Assembly: GCA_937920515.1 (NCBI GenBank)
Contig: CALEUG010000013.1
Span: 1-50,471 of the forward strand
Length of the DNA: 50,471 nucleotides
Direction of reading: 5' to 3'
From: an uncultured bacterium
GTDB taxonomy: Bacteria; Acidobacteriota; Aminicenantia; Aminicenantales; Saccharicenantaceae
The position numbers and the translations under genes are program-made. Shown one piece after another: positions 8,368 through 15,900 of the stretch. Within the stretch, counting starts at the first letter, position 1. The number at the start of each line of letters is the position of its first letter. The notes beneath the pieces are model-generated. The model searched no databases. It saw only the letters and a program-made list of their open reading frames with translations, and was not told the origin of the DNA.

Positions 8368-9311
8368 CTCTCAGATTCTCCTGCCTCATCTTTAGGTCGC
8401 AGGGTCTGAAATAAGGGCCGGCCGGTTTCTGAGTCCCGACCGAATCGGTCGATTAATACCCGGGCTTCTTCTGACAGCAAAAAATTAATAAAGGCCTCTG
8501 CTCCGGCTGCATTGATTCTGCCTGACCTGTTTCTCACCGCGACGGCTGAGTAAACATTTTTATTTTTTTCGTCGCGGCCCAGGACTTCAAGGTTAAGCGA
8601 GCTTTTAAGGCGATAAAAAGTCGGATAATCGGCAAGGATGTAAGCCTGCTTTTCTGAGGCTATCCGCAGGCTTTCACCCATGCCCTGCCCTGTTTTTAGG
8701 TACCAGCTCCCCTCAGGTTTCACTCCCGCTTCAGTCCAGATTTTCATTTCCAGGTTATGAGTGCCGGAATTATCGGCCCGGCTGACAAAGGGAAATCGCC
8801 CGGAAGAAATCCTGGAAAAAGCTTCCACAAATCCAAGGCCCCTAATTTTAGCCTGATCGGAAGCGGGCCCGGCCATGACCAGTTCAGCGGTCATAAATTC
8901 TTCGCGTCTCTGGCCATAGCCACCTGCCATAAATTTTTTCTCAAGGTCCGGGGAATGGACAAGCAACAGGTCGGCCGACTGCCGCCGGCCCAGGGCCAGG
9001 GCTTCCCCGCTGCCCACAGCTAACAACTTGACCTTTAACCCGGCCTGCTTTTCAAAAACCGTAATAAGAGCCTCGAGCAGACCGCTGTCATAAAGGCTGG
9101 TGGTGGTGGCAATCAGCAAATGCCTGGCTGCTTTGCCCTGTTTCTTGCCTGCTTCATCAGACGCCAAGCCTTCATCTTTACTGGCCGTTTTAACCCGGGA
9201 AACTGCCGTCCAGGTCAGAAAGAACATCAGGGCCACCAGGAAAAAATAAAAGGCTCGCTTCTTATGGCCCGGTGTCTCTGGAATTTTTTTGCACCTGTCT
9301 CTCACCATCAT
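8364..9311 (-). CDS. tupA: Tungstate-binding protein TupA
   Basis: Extracytoplasmic solute-binding protein of 315 residues. A membrane-anchoring hydrophobic segment lies at about residues 20-40 without a lipobox cysteine. The mature part begins with LLIATTTSLYDSGLL; the TTTS motif is the oxyanion-binding signature of TupA. SRADNSGTHNLEMKIW and GQGMGESLRIASEKQAYIL are also characteristic. An extended linker of about 30 polar residues separates anchor and binding domain. It is the first gene of the operon after the structured leader. The ribosome site (GGCGAG) is weak. Confidence 0.93.
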   Translation of the reverse strand: MMVRDRCKKIPETPGHKKRAFYFFLVALMFFLTWTAVSRVKTASKDEGLASDEAGKKQGKAARHLLIATTTSLYDSGLLEALITVFEKQAGLKVKLLAVGSGEALALGRRQSADLLLVHSPDLEKKFMAGGYGQRREEFMTAELVMAGPASDQAKIRGLGFVEAFSRISSGRFPFVSRADNSGTHNLEMKIWTEAGVKPEGSWYLKTGQGMGESLRIASEKQAYILADYPTFYRLKSSLNLEVLGRDEKNKNVYSAVAVRNRSGRINAAGAEAFINFLLSEEARVLIDRFGRDSETGRPLFQTLRPKDEAGESER

Positions 9312-9582
9312 CTCGCCTTTATTAACCCTGTTTCCTTCTCCTTCGCCAGGTCATATGGACTTCTCTTTCATACCTGGACCATACCAATCCCATATGTAAA
9401 GTTGCCATTTCGCATTCGTCTATCTTTTCTTTTGTAAAATCGTTTCAGTTTTTTTTGTCATCCTGCCTGGCCTTGACTCTTTTCTATTCATTTATTAAAC
9501 CGAAAAATTCCTTCATCCAAGCCGCCAGGATTTGTTCTGGAGAAGGCCCTGCCAGCCTGCCTGCATCCTTCGTCACCGAACC
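9312..9582 (-). other. Leader segment between riboswitch terminator and tupA
   Basis: About 270 bases downstream of the leader terminator and ahead of tupA. No convincing gene was found; the short frames lack ribosome sites. Two CATATG palindromes (near 9351-9356 and 9390-9395) about 40 bases apart might be an operator, but nothing supports a particular regulator. Confidence 0.3.
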
Positions 9583-9618
9583 AAAAAAAAGGCATGCCTT
9601 CCACCAGGAAAGCATGCC
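9583..9618 (-). terminator. Intrinsic terminator in the tup/moa leader (expression platform)
   Basis: On the minus strand a stem of 12 pairs (arms 9607-9618 and 9591-9602, with one G-U pair and a TGGT loop) is followed at once by eight T (9583-9590). It lies about 20 bases after the proposed aptamer and 270 bases before tupA, so it would stop the transcript before the operon unless prevented. Confidence 0.8.
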
Positions 9619-9629
9619 CTGAAAATTCA

Positions 9630-9735
9630 ATGCCAACTCCTTTCCTGAGCGGGAGGCAGTGGCCGTTTCCAGCCATACCCTGTCGGCCGGCGTCCATACC
9701 TTCGGGCTCCAGGCCCGCCGGCTCGGAGTCTTAAT
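9630..9735 (-). promoter_or_regulatory. Probable molybdenum/tungsten cofactor (Moco/Tuco) riboswitch aptamer
   Basis: The minus-strand leader ahead of tupABC-moe-moa folds strongly. A GCCGGCG/CGCCGGC helix encloses a GGGC/GCCC hairpin and the segment GAAGGTATGG. Next is TGGCTG-GAAA-CGGCCA, a six-pair stem closed by a GNRA tetraloop. The following strand, CTGCCTCCCGCTCAGGAAAG then GAGTTGGCA, gives CTCC/GGAG pairs. A GACTCC at the 5' side can pair with GGAGTT at the 3' side. UAUGG segments resemble a tetraloop receptor. This arrangement and its place before cofactor and tungstate genes fit the Moco RNA motif. I matched from memory, not with a covariance model, so the class is probable and the Mo/W choice unresolved. 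Confidence 0.68.
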
Positions 9736-9766
9736 AATTATCAAAGATCCGTAAGCCTTGAGATAT

Positions 9767-9795
9767 TTTATACCTTTATATCGCTTTCCGGTCAA
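9767..9795 (-). promoter_or_regulatory. Sigma-70-like promoter of the tungstate/cofactor operon
   Basis: On the minus strand TTGACC (9790-9795), a 17-base spacer and TATAAA (9767-9772) form a near-consensus promoter. The expected transcription start, about 9760, lies just upstream of the structured leader, so it would produce an RNA beginning with the proposed aptamer. Confidence 0.75.
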
Positions 9796-9846
9796 GCCTT
9801 AATACATCAAAAGGCTAACGGATAAAAAATGGCCAAGATATGCCTT

Positions 9847-10213
9847 TTAAGAACCTGAAATACATGACAGGAGACCGGCAGTAATTTTCTTTGCTGGCTT
9901 TAGATTTGATTTGCCTGGAGAGCCAAAAATTACTGACAGATCATCATTCTCCACTATTTTTATGTTCGGCGAGAACTCAAAGAAAATTAAGAACTGGCGT
10001 TTTGACCGAGCCAGTTCACCGGCAACCTCGATTTCCAGGTCCATGGTCCTTAAAGCTCTTTACCAGGTTCTCTACGCTGACCTTCCGGCTACCACCTTTT
10101 TGCCGCTTTTTTATTACTATGGCCAGCCCGCTGATCTGACCGTACCCCGCTCGCTTGAATAGCCGGACTCCTTTCTCACCATTTCTCCGGTTATCAATTT
10201 CTAAACCCTGCCA
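9847..10213 (-). pseudogene. Possible frameshifted small gene of unknown function
   Basis: Two minus-strand frames abut here. The upstream frame (10213-10019, 65 codons, no ATG or GTG at its head) reads ISGLAIVIKKRQKGG then KVSVENLVKSFKDHG and stops at 10016-10018. A second frame begins at ATG 10044 and reads MDLEIEVAGELARSK onward for 65 residues. A one-base shift near 10044 would join them as a chain of about 120 residues with alternating basic and hydrophobic segments. I do not recognise the product. It may be a decayed gene or an assembly error, or neither frame may be real. Confidence 0.28.
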
Positions 10214-10226
10214 TTACAAACCGATT

Positions 10227-11078
10227 TCATAACCAGAGCTGGGAAACCTCGGGCACAGACTGGCGGTCGACCAGGCTTATGGCTTCAGCCGGGCAGACAC
10301 TGCGGCAGATTCCGCAGCCATAGCATTTGCGAATGTCCGCTTCTGCCTTATCGCCATTCTTTACGGGCCTATAAGCACTGAACGGGCAGATTTTCAGGCA
10401 TTCACCGCAACCGATGCATTTTTCCGGGTCAACCACGGCCACATATTCTCCCCTGAACATGACCGGCGTTTTGTGGACAACGGCAGTTCTCATGGCCAGG
10501 CACCCGGGCAGAGAGCAGTTACAAAGCCCGCCGATAAAAGGGGTCATAAAAGTCCAGATGCTATGACATAATCCGTCCATCTCGCAGCGGCGCATCTGTT
10601 CCAGGGCTTCTTCTTTTGTTAAATACTCAAGACCCCCTGTCTGCGGACCTATCAGGTAGGAGGCATCTATTTCTTCCAGGATACTGGCCACCCCGTTGCC
10701 CCGGGGAGACAGGGTCAACCCGTAGCAGAAGCGTTGCTCGGAACCAAGCAAGGCCTGCCGGCAGATACAGGCCAGGCGAACGACGGAAGTGGTCATTTCC
10801 AGGATTTTTTCCACGTCCTCAATCGGTATAACCTGCCCGAAGTGATACGGCATCTGCCTTCTGGTTACTTTTTTCCGGATGAATCCCCTTAATAGGGCCG
10901 GCAGACGGTCCAGGAGGTGGAGCTGACGCTCGCTCTTTTTCAGGCTATCCGGACCGTGAATGAAAAAATGCTCTATGAACCGGCGCCTCCTGAGGTCGTT
11001 GAGCAGGTCTTCAGAGTAGTTCCGGGCCTCCAGGTACCACTTTTTTCCTTCCCCGTGCTGATGGCAAAAATTACACAT
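10227..11078 (-). CDS. 4Fe-4S ferredoxin-domain protein of unknown role
   Basis: The C-terminal quarter is a two-cluster ferredoxin: CIGCGECLKICPFSAY and, about 30 residues on, CYGCGICRSVCPAEAI. Upstream are further cysteines in CNFCHQHG at the very start, ACICRQ, and a CNCSLPGC-containing segment. The middle part is helical and positively charged (RGFIRKKVTRRQMP). The arrangement suggests an iron-sulfur protein carrying more clusters than the ferredoxin domain alone, perhaps for electron transfer. The ATG at 11078 follows GGAGGGG; a TTG 16 codons upstream is an alternative. It lies between two damaged small genes and has no obvious operon partner. No specific function is assigned. Confidence 0.75.
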   Translation of the reverse strand: MCNFCHQHGEGKKWYLEARNYSEDLLNDLRRRRFIEHFFIHGPDSLKKSERQLHLLDRLPALLRGFIRKKVTRRQMPYHFGQVIPIEDVEKILEMTTSVVRLACICRQALLGSEQRFCYGLTLSPRGNGVASILEEIDASYLIGPQTGGLEYLTKEEALEQMRRCEMDGLCHSIWTFMTPFIGGLCNCSLPGCLAMRTAVVHKTPVMFRGEYVAVVDPEKCIGCGECLKICPFSAYRPVKNGDKAEADIRKCYGCGICRSVCPAEAISLVDRQSVPEVSQLWL

Positions 11079-11260
11079 CAATCCCCTCCGGCCCATCATC
11101 GTTTCACTTTTGGCGACTGATGTCAAATGATAATTATTCTACCCGGCCGCAGCTCTTACCCGTTACAGGGATTCCTGCGCTATTGATGGAGCAAAACTCT
11201 GATTATCCCCCTATATCTTTTCCCTGCTTATCACAATCTTTTAATTTTCTCTTCCCGCTC

Positions 11261-11721
11261 CTATATTAAAGCTTTTTTTTTCTCCAGGTTATCAAGATGC
11301 AGCCGGAGATTGATGATTTCATCCCGGACGGCCATTGCCAGAAGCGGAACCGTCTCAGGGCTGGAGACCCTGTAGTCTTCGCCCAGCGTCTCAAAGACAA
11401 AATCCTCCAGAAACCTGCTTATAAGCGGGGAAAGAATTTTTTCCTGGTCCGGCTCGATGCCGATTTTTATAATTCCGAAAAGCCGGTGGTAACGGGCGAA
11501 GAAGACCTTATCAACCATGTTTTTTTCCCGGGCCTGGCGGACCTCGGCCATAAGCTTCTCAAGAATCTGGTTGACCTTCTGTAAGTATCCGGTATCAGGT
11601 GAAAGTATCTTGAAGATAACGTCTAAAATGAATCCAGCAGGGCATATCCGTCTCCTGAGGCAGGCTGTCGAGCCCGGGTTCCAGGCACAAAGATAATTGA
11701 AAGACATACCGTTGCCACCAT
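11261..11721 (-). pseudogene. Exported small protein, apparently frameshifted
   Basis: The downstream frame (from about 11625 to 11261) encodes a helical, charged segment: LDVIFKILSPDTGYLQ, then NMVDKVFFARYHRLFG and FLEDFVFETLGEDYRV. It remains open up to 11707, but the translation of that extension is poor (cysteine, arginine and proline rich). A second frame starting at ATG 11721 gives a good signal peptide, MVATVCLSIIFVPGTRARQ, and stops at 11623-11625. A single-base change at the TTTT run near 11621-11626 would join signal peptide and mature part. An AGGAGG site 30 to 45 bases upstream of 11721 has no start codon at normal spacing. Family unknown; likely disrupted or a homopolymer sequencing error. 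Confidence 0.5.
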
Positions 11722-11928
11722 TACCGGCCAGAATAGACCTTTTCTTTTGTTCTTAAAAAGCCTCCTTTTTAAAAATACTTAAATTTCTCCCTTTTACCCG
11801 GTGAGGAGACAGGCATATTTCAACCCCGGAAGTTCTCTCTATAATTATACGAAGGTCGCTCCTTTATTATTTATGTGCGATAACAAAATTTTTAATAGAT
11901 TAAAAATCAAGGTTAGGTTAAAATTAAA
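11722..11928 (+). promoter_or_regulatory. Divergent intergenic region with a possible -10 element
   Basis: This AT-rich gap separates the damaged exported gene from the lipoprotein gene. A perfect TATAAT at 11840-11845 on the plus strand, preceded by a weak TTTCAA 16 bases upstream, could drive the lipoprotein/DUF362 pair. The support is only the -10 box and the position. Confidence 0.3.
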
Positions 11929-12972
11929 ATGGCCAGGATTCAGGTTGCTGCTTCCATGACCATCTACAGGCGAAAAATAATAATTTATAGCCCTGTTTTC
12001 CTGTCTCTTTGCTTTCTGTTATCAGGTCTTATTTCCTGCTCTAAAGGAGAACCCCCCATGATTAGAGCCGACAGCATTAACCTGCCGGAAGAATTAAACG
12101 GCTGGAAATTGCAGGGCCCACCACAGAAAATAACCAGGGAAACCATATTTGACTACATGGACGGGGGTGGCGAGCTCTACCTGGCCTATAAGTTCGGGCA
12201 GCTACTTGTCTATAAATATCTGGATAAAAACGATAATGAAATTCTGGTTGAAATCTACGAGATGCAGCACCCGGACGAAGCCTTTGGCCTGCTTTCGCTT
12301 GATTGGTCAGGAGAGCCGGTAATCCTGCACTCCGGTACTGAACCCCTGACAGAAAACCCGGCCTGCCCTTCATACACTGCACTTTACGGCGAAGGCCTGC
12401 TCCGGGCCAGGATTGATAACCTGTTTCTTAGAATCCTGGCCCTGCGGGAAACCCCGGCGGTAAAAAAAATCATCCTGAACCTGGGCGAGGCCATCGCCGC
12501 CCGCTCTTCTCAAGCCACCTTCCCCGCGCTCCTCGAGGTCATCAGGCCGAAAGCAGATAGCACCTGGCAGATTAAAAAACAGAGAACCGGCTATTTCCAC
12601 TCCCACCTGATATTGAATTCCTTATACTATCTCAGCCACGAAAACCTCCTGCATCTTGACCCGGGCGGAGAGGCCCTGTATACGGAATGGACCCGGAGGG
12701 ACACCGACCATAAAAAGTCAACCCGCCTGATAATAATAAAGTATCCGGAAAGACAGAAGGCGGAGATAGCCCTGGCCGATTTTCTGGGAGCCTATTTGAC
12801 TGAAAAATCCATACGCCCGGAAGAAATTCCTGCCTCTCAAAAAGAAAAAGCCGTCCGGTTAGAAGACGGCTGGCTGGGCTGGAAACTGGTCGGAAGCTAT
12901 CTGGCCCTGGTCTTTGAAGCGCCGGAAGAGGCCACAGTTCAAGAACTGTTTGGCCAGCTGGAACTGCAATGA
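11929..12972 (+). CDS. DUF6599-like lipoprotein
   Basis: An exported lipoprotein of 347 residues. A basic n-region (IYRRKIIIY) and hydrophobic core lead to a lipobox LISC at about residues 34-37, so the mature protein is probably lipid-anchored. The mature domain starts with a helix followed by FDYMDGGGELYLAYKF, which I associate with the DUF6599 family; EMQHPDEAFGLLSLD follows. No catalytic residues are recognisable. The ATG at 11956 (MTIYRRKI) would give a better signal peptide than the first ATG; neither has a strong ribosome site. A 41-base gap leads to the DUF362-like gene, so the two are likely co-transcribed. Confidence 0.72.
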   Translation: MARIQVAASMTIYRRKIIIYSPVFLSLCFLLSGLISCSKGEPPMIRADSINLPEELNGWKLQGPPQKITRETIFDYMDGGGELYLAYKFGQLLVYKYLDKNDNEILVEIYEMQHPDEAFGLLSLDWSGEPVILHSGTEPLTENPACPSYTALYGEGLLRARIDNLFLRILALRETPAVKKIILNLGEAIAARSSQATFPALLEVIRPKADSTWQIKKQRTGYFHSHLILNSLYYLSHENLLHLDPGGEALYTEWTRRDTDHKKSTRLIIIKYPERQKAEIALADFLGAYLTEKSIRPEEIPASQKEKAVRLEDGWLGWKLVGSYLALVFEAPEEATVQELFGQLELQ

Positions 12973-13013
12973 TAAAATGTTTAAAAGAATATGATTTCTG
13001 AGAGGAGGGTGAA

Positions 13014-13910
13014 ATGATAGATAAAAAGAAAATTACCCGGAGAGATTTCATAAGGGGAACTGTCGGCACCACCCTGGGCCTGACCCTGGTGGCTCCCGAC
13101 TGGGTGAAAAAATCTCTGGCTTCGGAAACCGGGCAAAAGACCGCGGGCAAGAGCCTGGTCCTTCTGGTCCGCGACGAAAATGTCCTGGATGACCGGATGA
13201 ACGTTAACAAGAAAATTCTGGCCGGCATGGTTGACAGGATAATTCTGGAATTAACCGGGAAAAAGGACAGCCAACAGGCCTGGCTCTCCTTCTTTAATCC
13301 GCAGGATGTGGTTGGACTTGTTCCCACTCCAATGATGAACCCAACTCACCAGGAACTTCTGGAAGTGATTAAAGAAGCACTGATGGCAATAGGAATTCCG
13401 GAAGCCAATATCCGCAATGCTCAGGGACGAAATGTTGATTTAACTTCTATAACCGCCCTGATTTCTGTTCCGGGCCTGAAAGCTCACTGGCTGACTGGAA
13501 TAGGAACAGTAATAAAAAATTACATTCTTTACTCGGGCGCACCCAGAAACTACCACTATGAAGACAGCGCTAAGCTGGGAGAAATCTGGCATCTGCCCCA
13601 GGTCAAGGGTAAAACCAGGTTGATAATTGTCGATGCCCTGCGCCCCGTCTGCGACAAAGGGCCGCAGTTCGACCCGCGCTACCGCTGGCCCTATAAGGGC
13701 CTGCTGGCCAGCACCGACCCGGTGGCCCTGGATGTCGTTGGCTTGAAAATTATCCAGGCCAAGCGTGATGAGCTCCGGGGCGAACCCTGGCCGATTTCTC
13801 CTCCTCCGATTTGCATCGAAGCCGCCGACACGGTCTACCAGCTGGGTCAGAGCAAGCTGGAAAATATAGAAATAAGAAAAATCGGCTGGGACAAAGAAAT
13901 TCTGATATAA
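13014..13910 (+). CDS. DUF362-like protein with Tat signal
   Basis: The N-terminus carries a twin-arginine signal (TRRDFIRGTVGTTLGL, residues 6-21) and an alanine-bearing cleavage region near residue 38, so a folded protein is exported. The mature part has the DUF362 features LIIVDALRPVCDKGPQFDP (about 203-221) and LLASTDPVALDVVGLKII. DUF362 domains often accompany ferredoxin domains, but no cysteine cluster motif is present here. GAGAGGAGGG lies just before the ATG. It follows the lipoprotein gene closely and ends 80 bases before a convergent gene. Function unknown. Confidence 0.8.
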   Translation: MIDKKKITRRDFIRGTVGTTLGLTLVAPDWVKKSLASETGQKTAGKSLVLLVRDENVLDDRMNVNKKILAGMVDRIILELTGKKDSQQAWLSFFNPQDVVGLVPTPMMNPTHQELLEVIKEALMAIGIPEANIRNAQGRNVDLTSITALISVPGLKAHWLTGIGTVIKNYILYSGAPRNYHYEDSAKLGEIWHLPQVKGKTRLIIVDALRPVCDKGPQFDPRYRWPYKGLLASTDPVALDVVGLKIIQAKRDELRGEPWPISPPPICIEAADTVYQLGQSKLENIEIRKIGWDKEILI

Positions 13911-13913
13911 TCT

Positions 13914-13969
13914 TCAGCCATTTTAAGATGAAGCGCTCTGCCACCAGAGCTCAGAGAGCGAAGGGCTGA
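13914..13969. terminator. Inverted repeat between convergent genes
   Basis: TCAGCC (13914-13919) pairs with GGCTGA (13964-13969), and inside it CGCTCT (13934-13939) pairs with AGAGCG (13955-13960). It lies between the ends of the DUF362-like gene (+) and the RlmN-like gene (-), so it may terminate both. The T-run is weak. Confidence 0.45.
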
Positions 13970-13991
13970 GTTATTTAATCAATCAGCTGTA

Positions 13992-14936
13992 TCAGGAAAT
14001 TTTCTCCATTCTTAAATAACTGGTAAAGGCCAGCTGTCCGCAGTTGGAGCCAACAGCCACCTCCTCCAGCGAACCGATGGAAATTATAACCTCAAAACCG
14101 GCCTCTTCAAGTTTATTTATTTCTCTACCAAGAGATTCCGGATAACTGCCATCAAATTTCAGGGCTGTGGTAAAATTGCCTCTGGTCGCACCTTCAGTGG
14201 GATTAACCGGCGTGATTTTAATCAGAAAAACAGACGGGTCAAAGGTTTCGATTAGGCGGCGGGCATCAAAAGGCGTCTCCAAAGCCAGGGCATAATTCAG
14301 GGTAATTTTTCTGTCACCATCCATGTAATATTTACTACCATAATTGCTTATCTCCCTTGCCGTCCATTTTCTCACTGGCATGATTCTGTCTCTATAATTT
14401 TCGTCCGTTGAATTCAAGGAAAACTGCAATTGAAATCTCCCACCAGAATATAACTGGTTTTTCAGGTCTATCAGTTCTTGAAACCATTTTTCATTACCGG
14501 CCGGTGCGATGGTGGCAATTGTGGGAATAAAGTTAACTCCCGGATAAATAAACGGAATATCTGCCAGAACTCCAAGGACTGCTGGATTCATGGCCGGTTC
14601 TCCCATTCGGGCAAAGTGCAACTTTACCTTTTTGGAATTAAGACAATCATCACCCTTCAGGTGAGGAGCCATGACAACATCGAGTTGTTCCAGCAACTCC
14701 TCCTGGTTCAAATTTCCTTTAAAATAAAAGGCCGCATCACAAAACTGGCATTTTACCGGACAACCCTTCTGGCTGGAAAGGATTATTACCCACTTATCTC
14801 TGGCTGAATAGCGGGGGTCCAGGGCATCAACACACTCGATTAAGACTCCTTCCTCCCTATTCGAGGACAGCAGATATATCCAGGCCACTCCATCTTTTCC
14901 TCTCTTCCCGATAATTTTCCAGCATTTTTTTCCCAT
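13992..14936 (-). CDS. RlmN/Cfr-like radical SAM protein lacking the resolving cysteine
   Basis: The SAM cluster motif is C59-x3-C63-x2-C66 in SSQKGCPVKCQFCDA, and GEPAMNP resembles the RlmN GEP segment. The C-terminal SNCGQLA (C299) matches the cysteine that is methylated in RlmN. However, the residue seven before C59, which is Cys118 in E. coli RlmN and needed to resolve the protein-RNA adduct, is Ile52. The N-terminal RNA-binding domain of RlmN is also absent (314 residues, only about 58 before the cluster). It is therefore probably not a standard 23S/tRNA A2 methylase. GGGAGG precedes the ATG. It is the last gene of a three-gene set with a flavoprotein and an isochorismatase-like hydrolase. 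Confidence 0.75.
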   Translation of the reverse strand: MGKKCWKIIGKRGKDGVAWIYLLSSNREEGVLIECVDALDPRYSARDKWVIILSSQKGCPVKCQFCDAAFYFKGNLNQEELLEQLDVVMAPHLKGDDCLNSKKVKLHFARMGEPAMNPAVLGVLADIPFIYPGVNFIPTIATIAPAGNEKWFQELIDLKNQLYSGGRFQLQFSLNSTDENYRDRIMPVRKWTAREISNYGSKYYMDGDRKITLNYALALETPFDARRLIETFDPSVFLIKITPVNPTEGATRGNFTTALKFDGSYPESLGREINKLEEAGFEVIISIGSLEEVAVGSNCGQLAFTSYLRMEKIS

Positions 14937-14963
14937 CCGGTTCCTCCCTGACTAAGGGTTTGG

Positions 14964-15896
14964 CTAAGTTGATAAATACCTGGCTGCTTCCCGGGCCGCT
15001 CGCATACCGTCGGCCACAGCCAGACAAACATATCTCTCCCGCCCGTTTTTCAGGTCCCCGGCCAGGAACAGCCCGGGAACAGGGCAGCCAACATCCAGCT
15101 TTTCTGATCTCCAAATTATCTTTTTTTCTAAAGATCTGCCCATCCTTGGATATTCGGGCTTTTTTCCGCAAGCCACGATCACCAGATCAAACTCTTGGCT
15201 CTTCTGATTACCGTGACAATCAGCCCAGCCCAAAACAGTTCGGTCTGACCTGGTTTTATAAGCCAGAAGAATTCGAGACCTGCTAACAGTTTCTATTTTG
15301 CTGGCGTTAAACTCCTCCAGCAATTTACGGCTGGCCCGGAGCAGATTTCTGGTCAAAACTGTCACCTTAAATCCCATGTCTTTGTACAAAAGAGCTTGAT
15401 CCAGAGCCACTTCTCCACCGCCTATGATTGCTACCTCTAACTCTTTTCCAGAGGTTATCAAATTCACCTGGTCCGGGAAACGACAGAAGCGATTGAGAAA
15501 ACTGAGCTCATCCGGTAGAAAAAATTTCTGACCGGTGGCCAGAATGACGGTTCTGGCCAGACGAAGCTGGCCACTTTTTAACTCTAATTCAAAATATTTT
15601 CTTTTCTCATCTGAAGGTCTTAGGGCCATAACTTCGTCCTGCAAAACCGGCACCCCTGACCTCAATATTCTTTTTCTGAAAAGCTCGACCAGAAAAGAGC
15701 CGCTGGCTACCGGCCAGGGGGGAAAATTCTCCACCTTTCTGGCTATCCTTAATGAGCCTCCAGATTCATTTCTCTCTATGATCATAACCGATAAACCCTG
15801 CCGGGAAGCTTCAAGGGCCGCGCTCATCCCGGCCGGCCCGCCTCCAACTATGGTTAATTCGAATATCCCGTTTTCTCCGGACTGAGTTGCCATCAT
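14964..15896 (-). CDS. Thioredoxin reductase-like FAD/NAD(P) flavoprotein without CxxC
   Basis: A two-dinucleotide flavoprotein of about 310 residues. FAD binding is shown by IVGGGPAGMSAALEASRQG near the start and GLFLAGDL near the end; IIGGGEVALDQALLYKDMG in the middle is the NAD(P) site. GGSLRIARKVENFPPWP mirrors the GG...EN(W/F)PG run of thioredoxin reductases. The redox-active Cys-x-x-Cys expected ahead of the second Rossmann fold is missing, so it cannot act as a normal thioredoxin reductase; ferredoxin/flavodoxin reductase-like activity is possible. ATG at 15896 is preferred over a TTG 5 codons earlier; the frame begins just after the hydrolase stop at 15901. Confidence 0.8.
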   Translation of the reverse strand: MMATQSGENGIFELTIVGGGPAGMSAALEASRQGLSVMIIERNESGGSLRIARKVENFPPWPVASGSFLVELFRKRILRSGVPVLQDEVMALRPSDEKRKYFELELKSGQLRLARTVILATGQKFFLPDELSFLNRFCRFPDQVNLITSGKELEVAIIGGGEVALDQALLYKDMGFKVTVLTRNLLRASRKLLEEFNASKIETVSRSRILLAYKTRSDRTVLGWADCHGNQKSQEFDLVIVACGKKPEYPRMGRSLEKKIIWRSEKLDVGCPVPGLFLAGDLKNGRERYVCLAVADGMRAAREAARYLST

Positions 15897-15900
15897 GCCT

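Noticed and set aside
9484-9795. Reading frames of 69 and 103 codons over the tup/moa leader
   Set aside because: They cover the structured leader and terminator, have no ribosome site, and both reading frames reflect the paired RNA arms.
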